64,000 bases of DNA, from positions 62,001 to 126,000 of the forward strand of contig NZ_NOXG01000001.1 in the NCBI RefSeq assembly GCF_003207955.1. Direction: 5' to 3'. Below, one piece after another: positions 41,797 to 51,602 of the stretch; the stretch's first letter is position 1; each line of letters begins with the position of its first letter. Below the pieces are notes generated by a model. It saw nothing but the letters and a program-made list of their open reading frames with translations. It had not been told where the DNA came from and ran no database searches. The stretch comes from Novacetimonas pomaceti (GTDB taxonomy: Bacteria > Pseudomonadota > Alphaproteobacteria > Acetobacterales > Acetobacteraceae). The position numbers and the translations under genes were made by a program.

Positions 41797-43121
41797 CAAT
41801 GATCGCGATATGGACCTCGGCGCTGTGCGCGGCGGCGGCCTGCCTGCTTCTTTTCGCGCTCCTGCGCCAGCGCGATGGCGGCCGGGGGGATGGGGACCTG
41901 CTGGCGCGGCTGTATGTCATGGTCGAGCGCGAAAGTGCCGCCCGCATGGCCGATGCCGAGGCCCAGCGCGCGCGCCTTGCGGAAATCGAGCGCGTGCTGA
42001 CCGCCCGCCTGGAACAGCGTCACCAGGACACGTCGCAGGGGCTAGGCCGCATCGCCAGCATCGTCAGCCGGGAAATGGGCGAGATGCGCCTGAGCCTGTC
42101 GGAGGCCCTGCGCGCCATGACCGCCGACAGCGCCACCCAGCTCGAGGCGATACGCGAGGCGGTCAACGAACGCCTGCATGAGGCGGTGGAACGCCAGATG
42201 CAGACATCCTTCCGCCGCGTGCTGGAACAGCTGGCCTCCATGCAGCAGGCGATGGGCGAGGTTTCGGCCATGACCGCGCAGGTCGGTGACCTCAAGCGTC
42301 TGTTTTCCAATGTCAAGACGCGTGGCGGATGGGGGGAGGCGCAGCTGCGCGCCATCCTGGACGATGTCCTGCCCGAAGGGGCGTATGAGGCGAACTGCCG
42401 CCTGAGCGACAAGAGCCGCGAGGTGGTGGAATTCGCGGTGCGCATGCCCGTCAAGGCCTCCGTTCCCCCCGTGCTGGCCATCGATTCCAAATTCCCGACC
42501 GAGGCGTACGAGCGGCTTTTGCAGGCGGTGGAGGATGTAAATCCCGATGCCGAACGCGCCGCGCGCCGCGCGCTGGAGACGACGGTCAGGATCGAGGCGC
42601 GCAAGATCGCCGCCAAATACATCCTGCCCCCCGTCACGGTGGAATTCGCGGTCCTTTACCTGCCGACCGACGGGCTGTATGCCGAGGTCGCGCGCATTCC
42701 CGGCCTGATCGATGAAATCGGGCGCACCAGTCGCGTCATCATCATGGGGCCGGGGCTGATGCCCGCGATGCTGCGCACGATCCACCTTGGCTATGTCACG
42801 CTGGCGCTGGAAAAGCGCACCGACGATATCGCGCGCCTGCTGGGGGCGACGCGTCAGGAAATGCTGCGCATGGACGGGGTGCTGGAAAAACTGGCGCGCA
42901 ATGCCTCCGCCATGAGCAGTTCGATCGACGAGGCCCGGCGTCGCACCGGCGCCGTCACGCGGCAGCTGCGCGATCTCGACACCGCGTCCTTTGCTGCAGA
43001 CGCGTCAGCTGACGATCCCGTGCGGCGCGACGGGCACGAAGCCGGGGCAGAACCCGACGCGGCGGGTGGGCAGGACGCGCCCGCGGCGGCTCACCGCGCC
43101 GTGCCGCTTCCTTTCGAGTGA
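41781..43121 (+). CDS. rmuC: DNA recombination protein RmuC
   Basis: Membrane-anchored nuclease-fold protein that limits DNA inversions between short repeats. One N-terminal span (about residues 6-24), a long coiled coil (about 40-175), then the RmuC domain: TRGGWGEAQL, VEFAVRMP, LAIDSKFP (PD-D/ExK-like lysine), YLPTDGLYAEV and VIIMGPG. C-terminal tail is acidic and disordered. About 446 aa from TTG 41781, which has GGGGGGA at good spacing; ATG 41799 or 41694 are alternatives. Confidence 0.92.
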   Translation: MFDTLTMIAIWTSALCAAAACLLLFALLRQRDGGRGDGDLLARLYVMVERESAARMADAEAQRARLAEIERVLTARLEQRHQDTSQGLGRIASIVSREMGEMRLSLSEALRAMTADSATQLEAIREAVNERLHEAVERQMQTSFRRVLEQLASMQQAMGEVSAMTAQVGDLKRLFSNVKTRGGWGEAQLRAILDDVLPEGAYEANCRLSDKSREVVEFAVRMPVKASVPPVLAIDSKFPTEAYERLLQAVEDVNPDAERAARRALETTVRIEARKIAAKYILPPVTVEFAVLYLPTDGLYAEVARIPGLIDEIGRTSRVIIMGPGLMPAMLRTIHLGYVTLALEKRTDDIARLLGATRQEMLRMDGVLEKLARNASAMSSSIDEARRRTGAVTRQLRDLDTASFAADASADDPVRRDGHEAGAEPDAAGGQDAPAAAHRAVPLPFE

Positions 43122-43173
43122 AAGGGATTTTAATAGCTGCGGGTACCCATCCTCCCGCATATTCGGAGTTGTC

Positions 43174-43911
43174 ATGACAGGTCCCGACACATCCGATCGC
43201 GTTGAAAACGCGGCTTCTCCCGTCATCCCGACCGGCCCGAGTGTCCTGTTGGTGGAAGATGACGTCAAGATCGCGCAGGAAGTGGCGGAGGAACTGGAAA
43301 GCCGGAACTTCAGGGTGCGGCACGAAACCTCCGGCTCCGCGGGGCTGGAGGTCGGGCTGGCGCATGATTTCGACGTGATGATCGTCGATCGCATGCTGCC
43401 CGAACTCGACGGGCTCAGCCTGATCGAAACCCTGCGCGAACGTCAGGTGCGCGCGCCCGTGCTGGTGCTGTCCGCGCTGTCGGCGGTCGATGACAGGGTC
43501 AGCGGGCTGAAGGCGGGGGGCGACGATTACCTGACCAAGCCCTTTGCGATGGAGGAGCTTGCCGCGCGGCTGGAGGCCCTGCTGCGCCGTCCCACCAATT
43601 CGCGCGAGACGATGCTGCGCGCCGGTCCGCTGACGATGGACCTGATCGAACGCACCGTGACGCGCAACGGGGAGCGGATCGACCTGCTGCCGCGCGAATT
43701 CAGGCTGCTGGAATACCTGATGCGCCGCCCCGACCAGGTGCTGACGCGCAACATGCTGCTGGAGGATGTGTGGAATTACCGCTTCATCCCGCAGACGAAC
43801 CTTGTGGACGTCCATATCGGCAAGCTGCGGCGCAAGGTGGACGAAAATGGCGGACCTTCCCTGATCCAGAGCATACGTGGCGCAGGGTTCATGCTTCGTG
43901 TTTCTAAATGA
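43174..43911 (+). CDS. OmpR-family response regulator
   Basis: 245 aa: receiver domain (23-135) with phospho-acceptor Asp72 in IVDRM, acidic pair VEDD at 27-30 and Lys122 in YLTKPF, then a winged-helix DNA-binding domain (about 150-240, LLPREFRLLEYLMRRPDQVLTR ... VDVHIGKLRRK). GGAG lies 6 nt before the ATG. It overlaps the kinase gene. Probable target is the efflux operon 1.5 kb downstream. Confidence 0.93.
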   Translation: MTGPDTSDRVENAASPVIPTGPSVLLVEDDVKIAQEVAEELESRNFRVRHETSGSAGLEVGLAHDFDVMIVDRMLPELDGLSLIETLRERQVRAPVLVLSALSAVDDRVSGLKAGGDDYLTKPFAMEELAARLEALLRRPTNSRETMLRAGPLTMDLIERTVTRNGERIDLLPREFRLLEYLMRRPDQVLTRNMLLEDVWNYRFIPQTNLVDVHIGKLRRKVDENGGPSLIQSIRGAGFMLRVSK

Positions 43912-45313
43912 ACTGTTCCGGACCGCGACATTCCGCCTGACGCTGGCGGTTGTCGCGGCCATGATCGGCTCCGCCGCGTTCCAGTTCTTCCTCGGCTACA
44001 GCCAGGCCACGGTGTTCGAGGCGCGGCGTTCGGACACGCTGCTGTACCGCGAAGCCGCCCTGCTGCAGACCGAAAGCCAGGAGGACCTTGAACGCAAGGT
44101 CCGCGACCGCGCGACGGATGACCTGCGTGTCATCATGAACGTCACGACACTGTTCGATCATGACCATCTTTACATTGTCGGCGACCTGCATGACTGGCCT
44201 GAAGGGCTGGTGGCCGATGGCCACGTCCATGAAATCAGCCTGCAGAACACCGACCATTCCCCCGGTTCGCCCGGCGTCCTGCGCATGCTGGCGGTCAGCG
44301 TGCGGGGGGGGCGTTTCCTGGTGCTGGGGCGAAGCTGGCACATGCGCAGCGAACTGCGCCTGATGATGCGCCATTCGCTGCTGGTTTCCATCGTGCCGAC
44401 CGTGCTGTTCGCCCTGATGACCGGCATCGTGCTGAGCCATCGCGCCCTGGCGCGCGTCAAGGACATGCACGAGGCCATCGACCGCATCATGGAGGGCGAC
44501 CTGCATGAACGCCTGCCGGCGGGGCGACAGCGCGACGACCTGCAGCGCCTGGCGGGCAGCGTCAACAGGATGCTCGATCGTCTCGAACGCCTGATGGACG
44601 AGATACGCGACGTGGGCAACGATATCGCCCACGACCTGCGCACGCCGCTGACGCGGGTGCGGGCGCGGCTGGATCGCGCGCGTTCCGCCGGGCATTCGGC
44701 CGAGGCGCTGCGCAACGTGATCGCGCGCGCCATCGATGACCTCGATCAGTCGTTTGCCGTCATCACCGCGCTGCTGCGCATTGGCGAGATCGAGAACGGA
44801 CGCCGCCGGGTGGGATTCGGGACGGTGGACCTCGACGGTCTGGCCACCGACATCATCGACCTTTACGAACCCATTGCCGAAAGCAAGGGAATCGTGCTGC
44901 GCCATACCCCCGGGCATGGCGTCATGCAGGTGCTGGGGGATCGTGACCTGCTGATCGAGGTCCTGGCCAACCTTGTGGACAATGCCATGAAGTTCACGCC
45001 CGAAGGCGGCCACGTCACCATCCGGACCTATGAGGACGCCGATGGCGTGTCGCTGCAGGTGGAGGATACGGGCATCGGAATCCCGCCGCAGGAACGCAAG
45101 GCGGTGACGGGGCGTTTCTACCGGTCCGACAAAAGCAGGCATGTCCCCGGCAGCGGGCTGGGGCTGAGCCTCGTGCTGGCGATCGTGCAGCTTCACAATG
45201 CCGTCCTGCGCATTGGCGCCGCGCGGCGCGACCCCGATCTGCCGGGCGCTGTTTTTACAATCTGTTTCGTTGCCGCATCGCATGCGCTGCCCCCGCCGGA
45301 CGAGGCGGCGTGA
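43898..45313 (+). CDS. Sensor histidine kinase
   Basis: 471 aa from GTG 43898 (AGGG upstream), overlapping the regulator gene by 14 nt. Two membrane spans (about 14-32 and 157-179) flank a periplasmic sensor, then HAMP (180-230), H-box with His245 (NDIAHDLRTPL), N-box NLVDNAMKF, G1 VEDTGIGIP, F-box GRFYRSDKSR and G2 GSGLGLSLV. All catalytic boxes are intact. The His-rich periplasmic part (FDHDHLYIVGDLHDW...HVHEIS) hints at a metal or acid signal, which is inference. Confidence 0.92.
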   Translation: MFLNELFRTATFRLTLAVVAAMIGSAAFQFFLGYSQATVFEARRSDTLLYREAALLQTESQEDLERKVRDRATDDLRVIMNVTTLFDHDHLYIVGDLHDWPEGLVADGHVHEISLQNTDHSPGSPGVLRMLAVSVRGGRFLVLGRSWHMRSELRLMMRHSLLVSIVPTVLFALMTGIVLSHRALARVKDMHEAIDRIMEGDLHERLPAGRQRDDLQRLAGSVNRMLDRLERLMDEIRDVGNDIAHDLRTPLTRVRARLDRARSAGHSAEALRNVIARAIDDLDQSFAVITALLRIGEIENGRRRVGFGTVDLDGLATDIIDLYEPIAESKGIVLRHTPGHGVMQVLGDRDLLIEVLANLVDNAMKFTPEGGHVTIRTYEDADGVSLQVEDTGIGIPPQERKAVTGRFYRSDKSRHVPGSGLGLSLVLAIVQLHNAVLRIGAARRDPDLPGAVFTICFVAASHALPPPDEAA

Positions 45314-45383
45314 AGACATTAAACAGAAATTTCATTTGTCTGGGGCGTCCCCCATTTTAACACCGAAGGGGGACGGAGAAATT

Positions 45384-45503
45384 ATGACGATGTACACGAA
45401 CACATTGCCGGACGCGGGCGGGGGGGCATTCCCGTCCATGTCCGCGATGGGACATGAAGCTGGCGGCCCTGCTCCAGCGTCGGGGGAAACAAGCCGCGTA
45501 TGA
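45384..45503 (+). CDS. Small ORF (39 aa) coupled to the RND efflux permease
   Basis: GGAGAAATT precedes ATG 45384. The frame (MTMYTNTLPDAGGG..., ending SGETSRV) stops at 45501-45503 and overlaps the permease ATG as ATGA, exactly as the following genes overlap each other. It is Gly/Pro/Ala-rich, without a membrane span. A run of seven G (about 45420-45426) lies inside. No family recognised. It may be a true small protein or a leader that sets permease translation. Confidence 0.5.
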   Translation: MTMYTNTLPDAGGGAFPSMSAMGHEAGGPAPASGETSRV

Positions 45504-48500
45504 ATGGTATCGTTGTTACCGCGCTCAAGCGGCCTTACACGTTTGTCGTCCTGTCCATCCTGATTGTGGTTTTCGGTGTGCGCGGGCTGCTGCGTACCCC
45601 CACCGATGTGTTCCCCAGCATCAACATTCCCGTCGTCGCCATCTGCTGGACCTATACCGGCCTGATGCCGGAGGACATGTCCGGGCGCGTCGTCTATTAT
45701 TACGAACGCGCGCTGACCGCGACGGTCAACAACATCGAACATATCGAAAGCCAGTCCTATTACGGGCGCGGCATCGTCAAGGTCTTCTTCCAGCCCGGCA
45801 CCGATACCGCCGTGGCGCAGACGCAGATCACCTCCGTTTCGCAGACCGTCATCAAGCAGATGCCGGCGGGCATGACCCCGCCGCTGGTGCTGACCTACAA
45901 CGCCTCGTCCGTGCCGGTGCTGACGCTGCAGGTTTCGTCTGAATCGATGACCGCCTCGCAGATTTACGACATGTCGTCCAACCTGATCCGCCCGGCGCTG
46001 GTGTCGGTCGCGGGGGCGGCCATTCCCAACCCGTATGGCGGCCAGCCCGGCAACATCATGGTCGACCTTGACCAGACGAAGCTGCTGGCGCACGGCCTGT
46101 CGGCCACCGACATCGGCAACGCGCTGGGCAAGCAGAACATCGTCCTGCCCGCCGGCGACCAGCAGATCGGCGCCTTCGACTACATGGTGCAGACCAATGC
46201 CTCGCCGGAGGAGATCGACACCTTCAACAACATGCCGATCAAGCAGGAGGGGAACTCCGTCGTCTACCTGCGTGACGTGGCGTGGGTGCATGCCGGCGGG
46301 CCGCCCCAGACCAACATGGTGCTGGTCAAGGGGCATCAGGCGGTCCTGATCGTCATCATGAAAAGCGGTGACGCCTCCACCCTGTCGGTGGTCAGCGGGA
46401 TCAAGGCGCTGCTGCCCGGGATCATAAAGACGCTTCCCCCCGGGGTGAACATCACCGTGCTGGGCGATGCCTCCACCTTCGTGAAGGAGGCCGTGCGCGA
46501 CGTGGTGCAGGAAATGGGCACCGCCGCCCTGCTGACCAGCCTTGTCGTGCTGCTGTTCCTCGGGTCGTGGCGATCGACGGTCATCATCGCGACCTCCATC
46601 CCGCTGGCGATGCTGTGTTCGGTCATCGGGCTGGGCGCGGCGGGGCAGACGATCAACGTCATGACGCTGGGCGGTCTGGCGCTCGCGGTCGGCATCCTTG
46701 TCGATGACGCCACCGTCATGATCGAGAACATCGACGCCCATCTGGAAATGGAAAAGGATCTGGAAACCGCGATCATCGACGCGGCGAACCAGATCGTCAT
46801 CCCGACCTTCGTCTCCACCCTGTGCATCTGTATCGTGTGGATGCCGCTGTTCCAGCTGACGGGGGTCGCGGGCTGGCTGTTCATGCCGATGGCCGAGGCC
46901 ATCATCTTCGCGATGATCGCCTCCTTCATCCTGTCGCGCACGCTGGTGCCGACGATGGCGAAATACATGCTCGCCGCGCAGGTCGCCGCCCATCAGGCGC
47001 TGGCCAGTGGAAAGGCCCAGCCATCGCAGAGCATCTTCGCGCGGTTCCAGCGCGGGTTCGAAGCCTATTTCGTGATTTTCCGCAACCGCTACCGCGACCT
47101 GCTGATGCACCTGCTGGCGACGCGCCGGCGTTTCGTGCCGCTGTTCTCGGTGCTGGCATTCTGTTCGCTGGGGCTGCTGTATTTCGCGGGACAGGATTTC
47201 TTCCCCGAAATCAATTCCAACGCGCTTGCGATCCACATGCGCGCGCCGCTCGGCACCAAGATTGCCGAGGCGGGCAAGATTTCCATGCTGGTGAATGACG
47301 AAATCGGACGCCTGCTGCCCGGCGAGGTGGAGGGCATCGTCAATAACTGCGGCCTGCCGTTCAGCCCGCTCAACCAGGCATTCATTCCCACGCCCACCGT
47401 CGGCACGCAGGACTGCGACCTGACCGTGACGCTGAAGGATGAGGAAGCGCCGGTCGCGCAGTACCGCGCCATCCTGCGCAAGGGACTGGCGGAGAAATTC
47501 CCCGGCACCGAAATCACCTTCATGCCCGCCGACCTGACGGCCAAGATCCTCAATTTCGGGCTGCCCGCGCCGATCGACGTGCAGGTGTCGGGGCGCAACC
47601 TGTATGGCAATTTCGATTTCGCGCAGCACCTTGCCAGCCGCCTGCGCAAGATTACCGGCGTGACCGACGTCACGGTGCAGGAACCGATGAATACCCCGAC
47701 CCTGCGGGTCAATGCCCGCCGGACCTACGCGCTGGGCACCGGCCTTACCGAAGCAGACGTGGCGAACAACGCCCTTGCCGTCCTGTCGGGCAGTGGTCAG
47801 GTCTCGCCCACCTACTGGCTGGACCCCAAGACCGGGGTGTCGCATCTGGTGGACATCCAGACGCCGCTGCAGTTCCTGCAGACGATGAACGACCTGGAGA
47901 CGATCCCCATCGACCGGGGCGACGGCAACCCGCAGAACCTGCCGCCGCAGATCCTTGGCGGGCTGAGCCAGATCGTGCAGACGGGCACGCCGGGGGAGGT
48001 CGCGCATTACAACATCATGCCGGTCTTCAACATCTATGCCACGAACGAGGGGCTGGACCTTGGCACCGTCTCGCGCGAGGTGGAGCGCGTGGTGAACGAG
48101 GAACGCGCATCCCTGCCGCGCGGTTCAAGCCTGTATGTCCGTGGCCAGGCGACGACCATGAACGGTGCCTATGTGCAGCTCATTTCCGGGCTGGCGATGT
48201 CGATCCTGCTGGTTTACCTGATCATCGTCGTCAATTTTCAGTCGTGGCTTGATCCCTTCATCATCATTACCGCCCTGCCGGGCGCGCTGGCCGGTATTTC
48301 GTGGAGCCTGTTCCTCACGCATACCGCCCTGTCGGTGCCCGCCCTGACGGGGGCGATCATGTGCATGGGCACGGCGACGGCGAACTCCATCCTTGTGGTC
48401 GCCTTCGCGAGGGAGCGGATGGACCTGCATGGCGATGCGATCAAGGCGGCGATCGAGGCGGGATATGAACGTATCCGCCCCGTCCTGATGACCGCGTCGG

Positions 48501-48682
48501 CCATGATCATCGGCATGCTGCCCATGTCGCTGAGCAATTCGCAGAATGCGCCGCTGGGCCGTGCGGTGATGGGCGGCCTGATGGTGGCCACCTGCGCCAC
48601 GCTGCTGTTCGTGCCGTGCGTGTTCGCGCTTATTCATTCAAGAAAATCCAAGACCACGACTGCCGAGGGAGAACGCGCATGA
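45500..48682 (+). CDS. RND efflux permease (HAE1/multidrug-type)
   Basis: 1060 aa, AcrB-like topology: span 1 at 12-30, a large porter domain, spans 2-6 around 340-530, a second porter domain (550-850) and spans 8-12. The proton-relay aspartates are Asp402/Asp403 in GGLALAVGILVDDATVMIEN. FQSWLDPFIIITALPGALAG and FARERMDLHGDAIKAAIEAG mark the second half. Sequence is closer to a branch distinct from AcrB itself (short porter loops), so the substrate is not predictable. First of three overlapping efflux genes, which is a permease-first order. Confidence 0.92.
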   Translation: MNGIVVTALKRPYTFVVLSILIVVFGVRGLLRTPTDVFPSINIPVVAICWTYTGLMPEDMSGRVVYYYERALTATVNNIEHIESQSYYGRGIVKVFFQPGTDTAVAQTQITSVSQTVIKQMPAGMTPPLVLTYNASSVPVLTLQVSSESMTASQIYDMSSNLIRPALVSVAGAAIPNPYGGQPGNIMVDLDQTKLLAHGLSATDIGNALGKQNIVLPAGDQQIGAFDYMVQTNASPEEIDTFNNMPIKQEGNSVVYLRDVAWVHAGGPPQTNMVLVKGHQAVLIVIMKSGDASTLSVVSGIKALLPGIIKTLPPGVNITVLGDASTFVKEAVRDVVQEMGTAALLTSLVVLLFLGSWRSTVIIATSIPLAMLCSVIGLGAAGQTINVMTLGGLALAVGILVDDATVMIENIDAHLEMEKDLETAIIDAANQIVIPTFVSTLCICIVWMPLFQLTGVAGWLFMPMAEAIIFAMIASFILSRTLVPTMAKYMLAAQVAAHQALASGKAQPSQSIFARFQRGFEAYFVIFRNRYRDLLMHLLATRRRFVPLFSVLAFCSLGLLYFAGQDFFPEINSNALAIHMRAPLGTKIAEAGKISMLVNDEIGRLLPGEVEGIVNNCGLPFSPLNQAFIPTPTVGTQDCDLTVTLKDEEAPVAQYRAILRKGLAEKFPGTEITFMPADLTAKILNFGLPAPIDVQVSGRNLYGNFDFAQHLASRLRKITGVTDVTVQEPMNTPTLRVNARRTYALGTGLTEADVANNALAVLSGSGQVSPTYWLDPKTGVSHLVDIQTPLQFLQTMNDLETIPIDRGDGNPQNLPPQILGGLSQIVQTGTPGEVAHYNIMPVFNIYATNEGLDLGTVSREVERVVNEERASLPRGSSLYVRGQATTMNGAYVQLISGLAMSILLVYLIIVVNFQSWLDPFIIITALPGALAGISWSLFLTHTALSVPALTGAIMCMGTATANSILVVAFARERMDLHGDAIKAAIEAGYERIRPVLMTASAMIIGMLPMSLSNSQNAPLGRAVMGGLMVATCATLLFVPCVFALIHSRKSKTTTAEGERA

Positions 48683-49977
48683 CGGGCGCTGATGATAGCA
48701 AGGGCCAGCGCGGGCGCGGCAGCAGGATCTGGGTCGGACTGGGCGTGGTCGTGGTGGCCGTCGTCGTGGTGGGCGGGATCGTCGAACGGCGCATGCATGT
48801 CGAAAGCCTGAGCCGCCAGACCGCCGACGCATCCATTCCACGCGTGCAGGTCATTTCGCCCGAACATGGGCCAAAGACGCGTACGCTGGACCTGCCGGGC
48901 AACATTTCCGCGTGGTACCAGGCCCCGATCTATGCCCAGGTCTCGGGCTATGTGCAGATGTGGTACAAGGATATCGGCGCGAAGGTGAAGGCGGGCGAAA
49001 TCCTCGCCACCATCGACACGCCGGGCCTGGATGCCCAGTACGCCGCCTCCAAGGCGAATTTCGACGTGGCGATGGCGCGGTACAAGCTGGCGCAGATCAC
49101 GGCGAAACGCTGGAAGGCGCTGCAGGGCACGCAGGCCGTCTCGCAGCAGGAAGTCGATGTGCAGGCCGCCAATGCGGAGGCGCAGGCCGCCGAGGTGGAG
49201 GCCGCCCGCCACGAGGTCTCGCGCTATGCCGCGCTGATCGGGTTCAAGCAGATCGTCGCCCCGTTTGACGGCGTGGTGACGTCGCGCCTTGCCGACGTGG
49301 GCGATTACGTGAACGCGGGCGGTGGCGATGTGTCCTCCCGCGGGACGGCGACCGAACTGTTCAGCGTGGCCGACGTGCACCGCATGCGCGTGTTCGTGTC
49401 CGTGCCGCAGGATTATGCCGACATCATCGGGCCGAAGCTGACGGGCGACATCACCGTGCCGCAGTATCCGGGACGCGTGTTCAAGGCGAAGTTCCTTGCC
49501 ACGGCCAAGGCGTTCAACGCCGCGACCCGCACCGTGACGACCGAACTGGTGGTCGATAATGACAGGCGTGAGCTGTGGCCCGATTCCTATGCCACGGTGC
49601 ATTTCACCGCGCCGGGCGATCCCGATATCCTGATCCTGCCCGAAGGGGCGCTGCTGTTCCGCGCGCAGGGGATGCAGGTGGCGGTGGTTGACGACCATAA
49701 CCGCGTCAGGCTCAGGAACGTCACCGTGGGGACGAACCTTGGCACCAAGGTGCAGATCCTTGCGGGCGTGGGGCTGCATGACCGGGTCGTCAACAATCCC
49801 TCCTCCGGCCTGCTGGAAGGGCAGGAGGTGTATCTGGTCGGCTCCACCCCCGGCTATAACGATGCCGGGGCCTCGGCCATGGCAAAGGCGCCGGTTACGG
49901 AAAATACGAAAGATGACGACGATGTCCGGGCCATGCCGGCCGATCAGGGGGCGGCGGATACCGGGGCGCGTCGATGA
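48679..49977 (+). CDS. RND efflux membrane-fusion (periplasmic adaptor) protein
   Basis: 432 aa from ATG 48679, which overlaps the permease stop as ATGA. N-terminal anchor span (about 17-36), lipoyl halves (PGNISAWYQAPIYAQVSGYVQ and IVAPFDGVVTSRLADVGDYV) flanking an alpha-helical hairpin (about 100-170), then beta-barrel and membrane-proximal domains. The acidic tail (TKDDDDVRAMPADQ) is unusual. It joins the permease to the outer-membrane channel that follows. Confidence 0.92.
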   Translation: MTGADDSKGQRGRGSRIWVGLGVVVVAVVVVGGIVERRMHVESLSRQTADASIPRVQVISPEHGPKTRTLDLPGNISAWYQAPIYAQVSGYVQMWYKDIGAKVKAGEILATIDTPGLDAQYAASKANFDVAMARYKLAQITAKRWKALQGTQAVSQQEVDVQAANAEAQAAEVEAARHEVSRYAALIGFKQIVAPFDGVVTSRLADVGDYVNAGGGDVSSRGTATELFSVADVHRMRVFVSVPQDYADIIGPKLTGDITVPQYPGRVFKAKFLATAKAFNAATRTVTTELVVDNDRRELWPDSYATVHFTAPGDPDILILPEGALLFRAQGMQVAVVDDHNRVRLRNVTVGTNLGTKVQILAGVGLHDRVVNNPSSGLLEGQEVYLVGSTPGYNDAGASAMAKAPVTENTKDDDDVRAMPADQGAADTGARR

Positions 49978-51602
49978 AGGGCAGTTCCATATTGATGCGT
50001 AACCGCCACTGGCCGGCGCGGGCGGCCTGCCTTGCCGGATGCGCGATGATGGCCCTGGGCCTTGCGGGGTGTGTCGATCTGGCGCCGAAATACAGGCATG
50101 CGCATTACTTCTACCCCGACAACTGGAAGGGGGAGGGCTTCATGCATTATGGCGTGCCCGCCGATGACGCCCCCCGCGGGGACTGGTGGACGGTCTTCAA
50201 CGATCCCCTCCTCAATGATCTGGAGGAACGTGCGGGACGCCTGAACCCCGACCTGCAGTCCGCGGCCGAGACCTTTACCCAGGCGCGCGACCTGTCGGCG
50301 GAGGCGGCGTCCGAACTCTATCCCCAGATCGGCGGCAATGCCGGGGCATCCAACAACCAGGCTTCGCAGCACCGGCTGTGGCGTGGCGCGGGATCCCAGG
50401 GTCCGACCTACATGTCGTCGCAGCAATGGGGTGCTACCGTGCGGTGGGAGCCGGATTTCTGGTCCGCGATCCGTAACCGCAAACGCATGCGCCAGCAGCA
50501 GGCACAGGCCTCCGCCGCCGATTTCGCCGTGGCGCGGCTGAGCATCCAGTCCGAACTGGCGAACGATTACATGCAGTTGCGTGGCATGGACGCGCAGCAC
50601 GCGGTGTATCAGGATTCGATCCGCTATTACGAAAAGGCGGTGCAGATCACCAAGATGCGCCAGGCTGGCGCGATTGCCGCGGGGATCGACGTCTCCCGCG
50701 CGCAGACGCAGCTTTCGGCGACGCAGGCGTCCGATACCGACCTGCTGGCGCGTCGCGCGGTGATGGAACACGCCATCGCGGTGCTGGTGAATGTCTCGCC
50801 CTCGGCGTTCCATATCACGCCAACGTCCGAAATCCGCTTCCCCAAGGTGAAGATCGCAACGGGCATTCCTTCCACCCTGCTGGAACGCCGCCCCGATGTC
50901 GCCAGTGCGGAACGCGCGATGGCGCAGGCCAACCGTGCGATCGGCGTGTCGCGGGCCGCCTTCTATCCCCATGTGACCTTCAGCGCCATGGCGGGGTTCA
51001 TGGATAATGGCTTCACCCTCGATAAGTTCGCCAACGGCATGTACAACTATGCCGCGCAGGCGGTGCTGCCGCTGTTCCAGGGGGGCATGCGGCGCGCGGA
51101 ACTGCAGCGCAGCTGGTCGCAGTACCGCCAGGCCGAGGACCGTTACCGCGCCACCGTGCTTGCCGCCTTCAAGGACGTGGAGGACGGGCTGAGCCTGACC
51201 CACGACCTTGACCGTGAGGCCGCGCAGGAAGGCGACGCGGTCAGGGCCTCGCTGCGCACGCAGAACATGACCATGCAGCTTTATACGGGTGGCCTGACCA
51301 ATTACCTTGACGTGGTGGTGGCGCAGGTCGCCGCCCTGACTGCCCGCATCGCGGAGGTGCAGGTCGAAACCCGCTACATGCAGGCGCAGGTGGAACTGAT
51401 CCGCGCCCTTGGCGGCGGATGGGACACCAGCCAGCTGCCCAACCACAAGCAGATCCGTCCCTTTGGCCCGCTGCAATATTCGCACCTGCGGATTCCAAAG
51501 AGCGCCGGGGGCGTGAACGTGGACAATGGCCCTGATTCGCAGAACCTCGACATGCCAGCTTTTTCCTCGCAGGGCTTGACAGCTACCCCGAATCAACGGT
51601 AG
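49974..51602 (+). CDS. RND efflux outer-membrane factor, NodT-family lipoprotein
   Basis: 542 aa TolC/OprM-type channel. Signal peptide with lipobox LAGC (Cys33), then WWTVFNDPLLNDLEERA and the two TolC-fold repeats; LERRPDVASAERAMAQANRAIGVSRAAFYP is diagnostic. After the usual end (ALGGGW) there is a ~60-residue extension rich in Gln, Pro and Asn (NVDNGPDSQNLDMP...). Its last codons overlap the candidate rplK promoter. The ATG overlaps the adaptor stop (ATGA). Confidence 0.92.
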   Translation: MKGSSILMRNRHWPARAACLAGCAMMALGLAGCVDLAPKYRHAHYFYPDNWKGEGFMHYGVPADDAPRGDWWTVFNDPLLNDLEERAGRLNPDLQSAAETFTQARDLSAEAASELYPQIGGNAGASNNQASQHRLWRGAGSQGPTYMSSQQWGATVRWEPDFWSAIRNRKRMRQQQAQASAADFAVARLSIQSELANDYMQLRGMDAQHAVYQDSIRYYEKAVQITKMRQAGAIAAGIDVSRAQTQLSATQASDTDLLARRAVMEHAIAVLVNVSPSAFHITPTSEIRFPKVKIATGIPSTLLERRPDVASAERAMAQANRAIGVSRAAFYPHVTFSAMAGFMDNGFTLDKFANGMYNYAAQAVLPLFQGGMRRAELQRSWSQYRQAEDRYRATVLAAFKDVEDGLSLTHDLDREAAQEGDAVRASLRTQNMTMQLYTGGLTNYLDVVVAQVAALTARIAEVQVETRYMQAQVELIRALGGGWDTSQLPNHKQIRPFGPLQYSHLRIPKSAGGVNVDNGPDSQNLDMPAFSSQGLTATPNQR

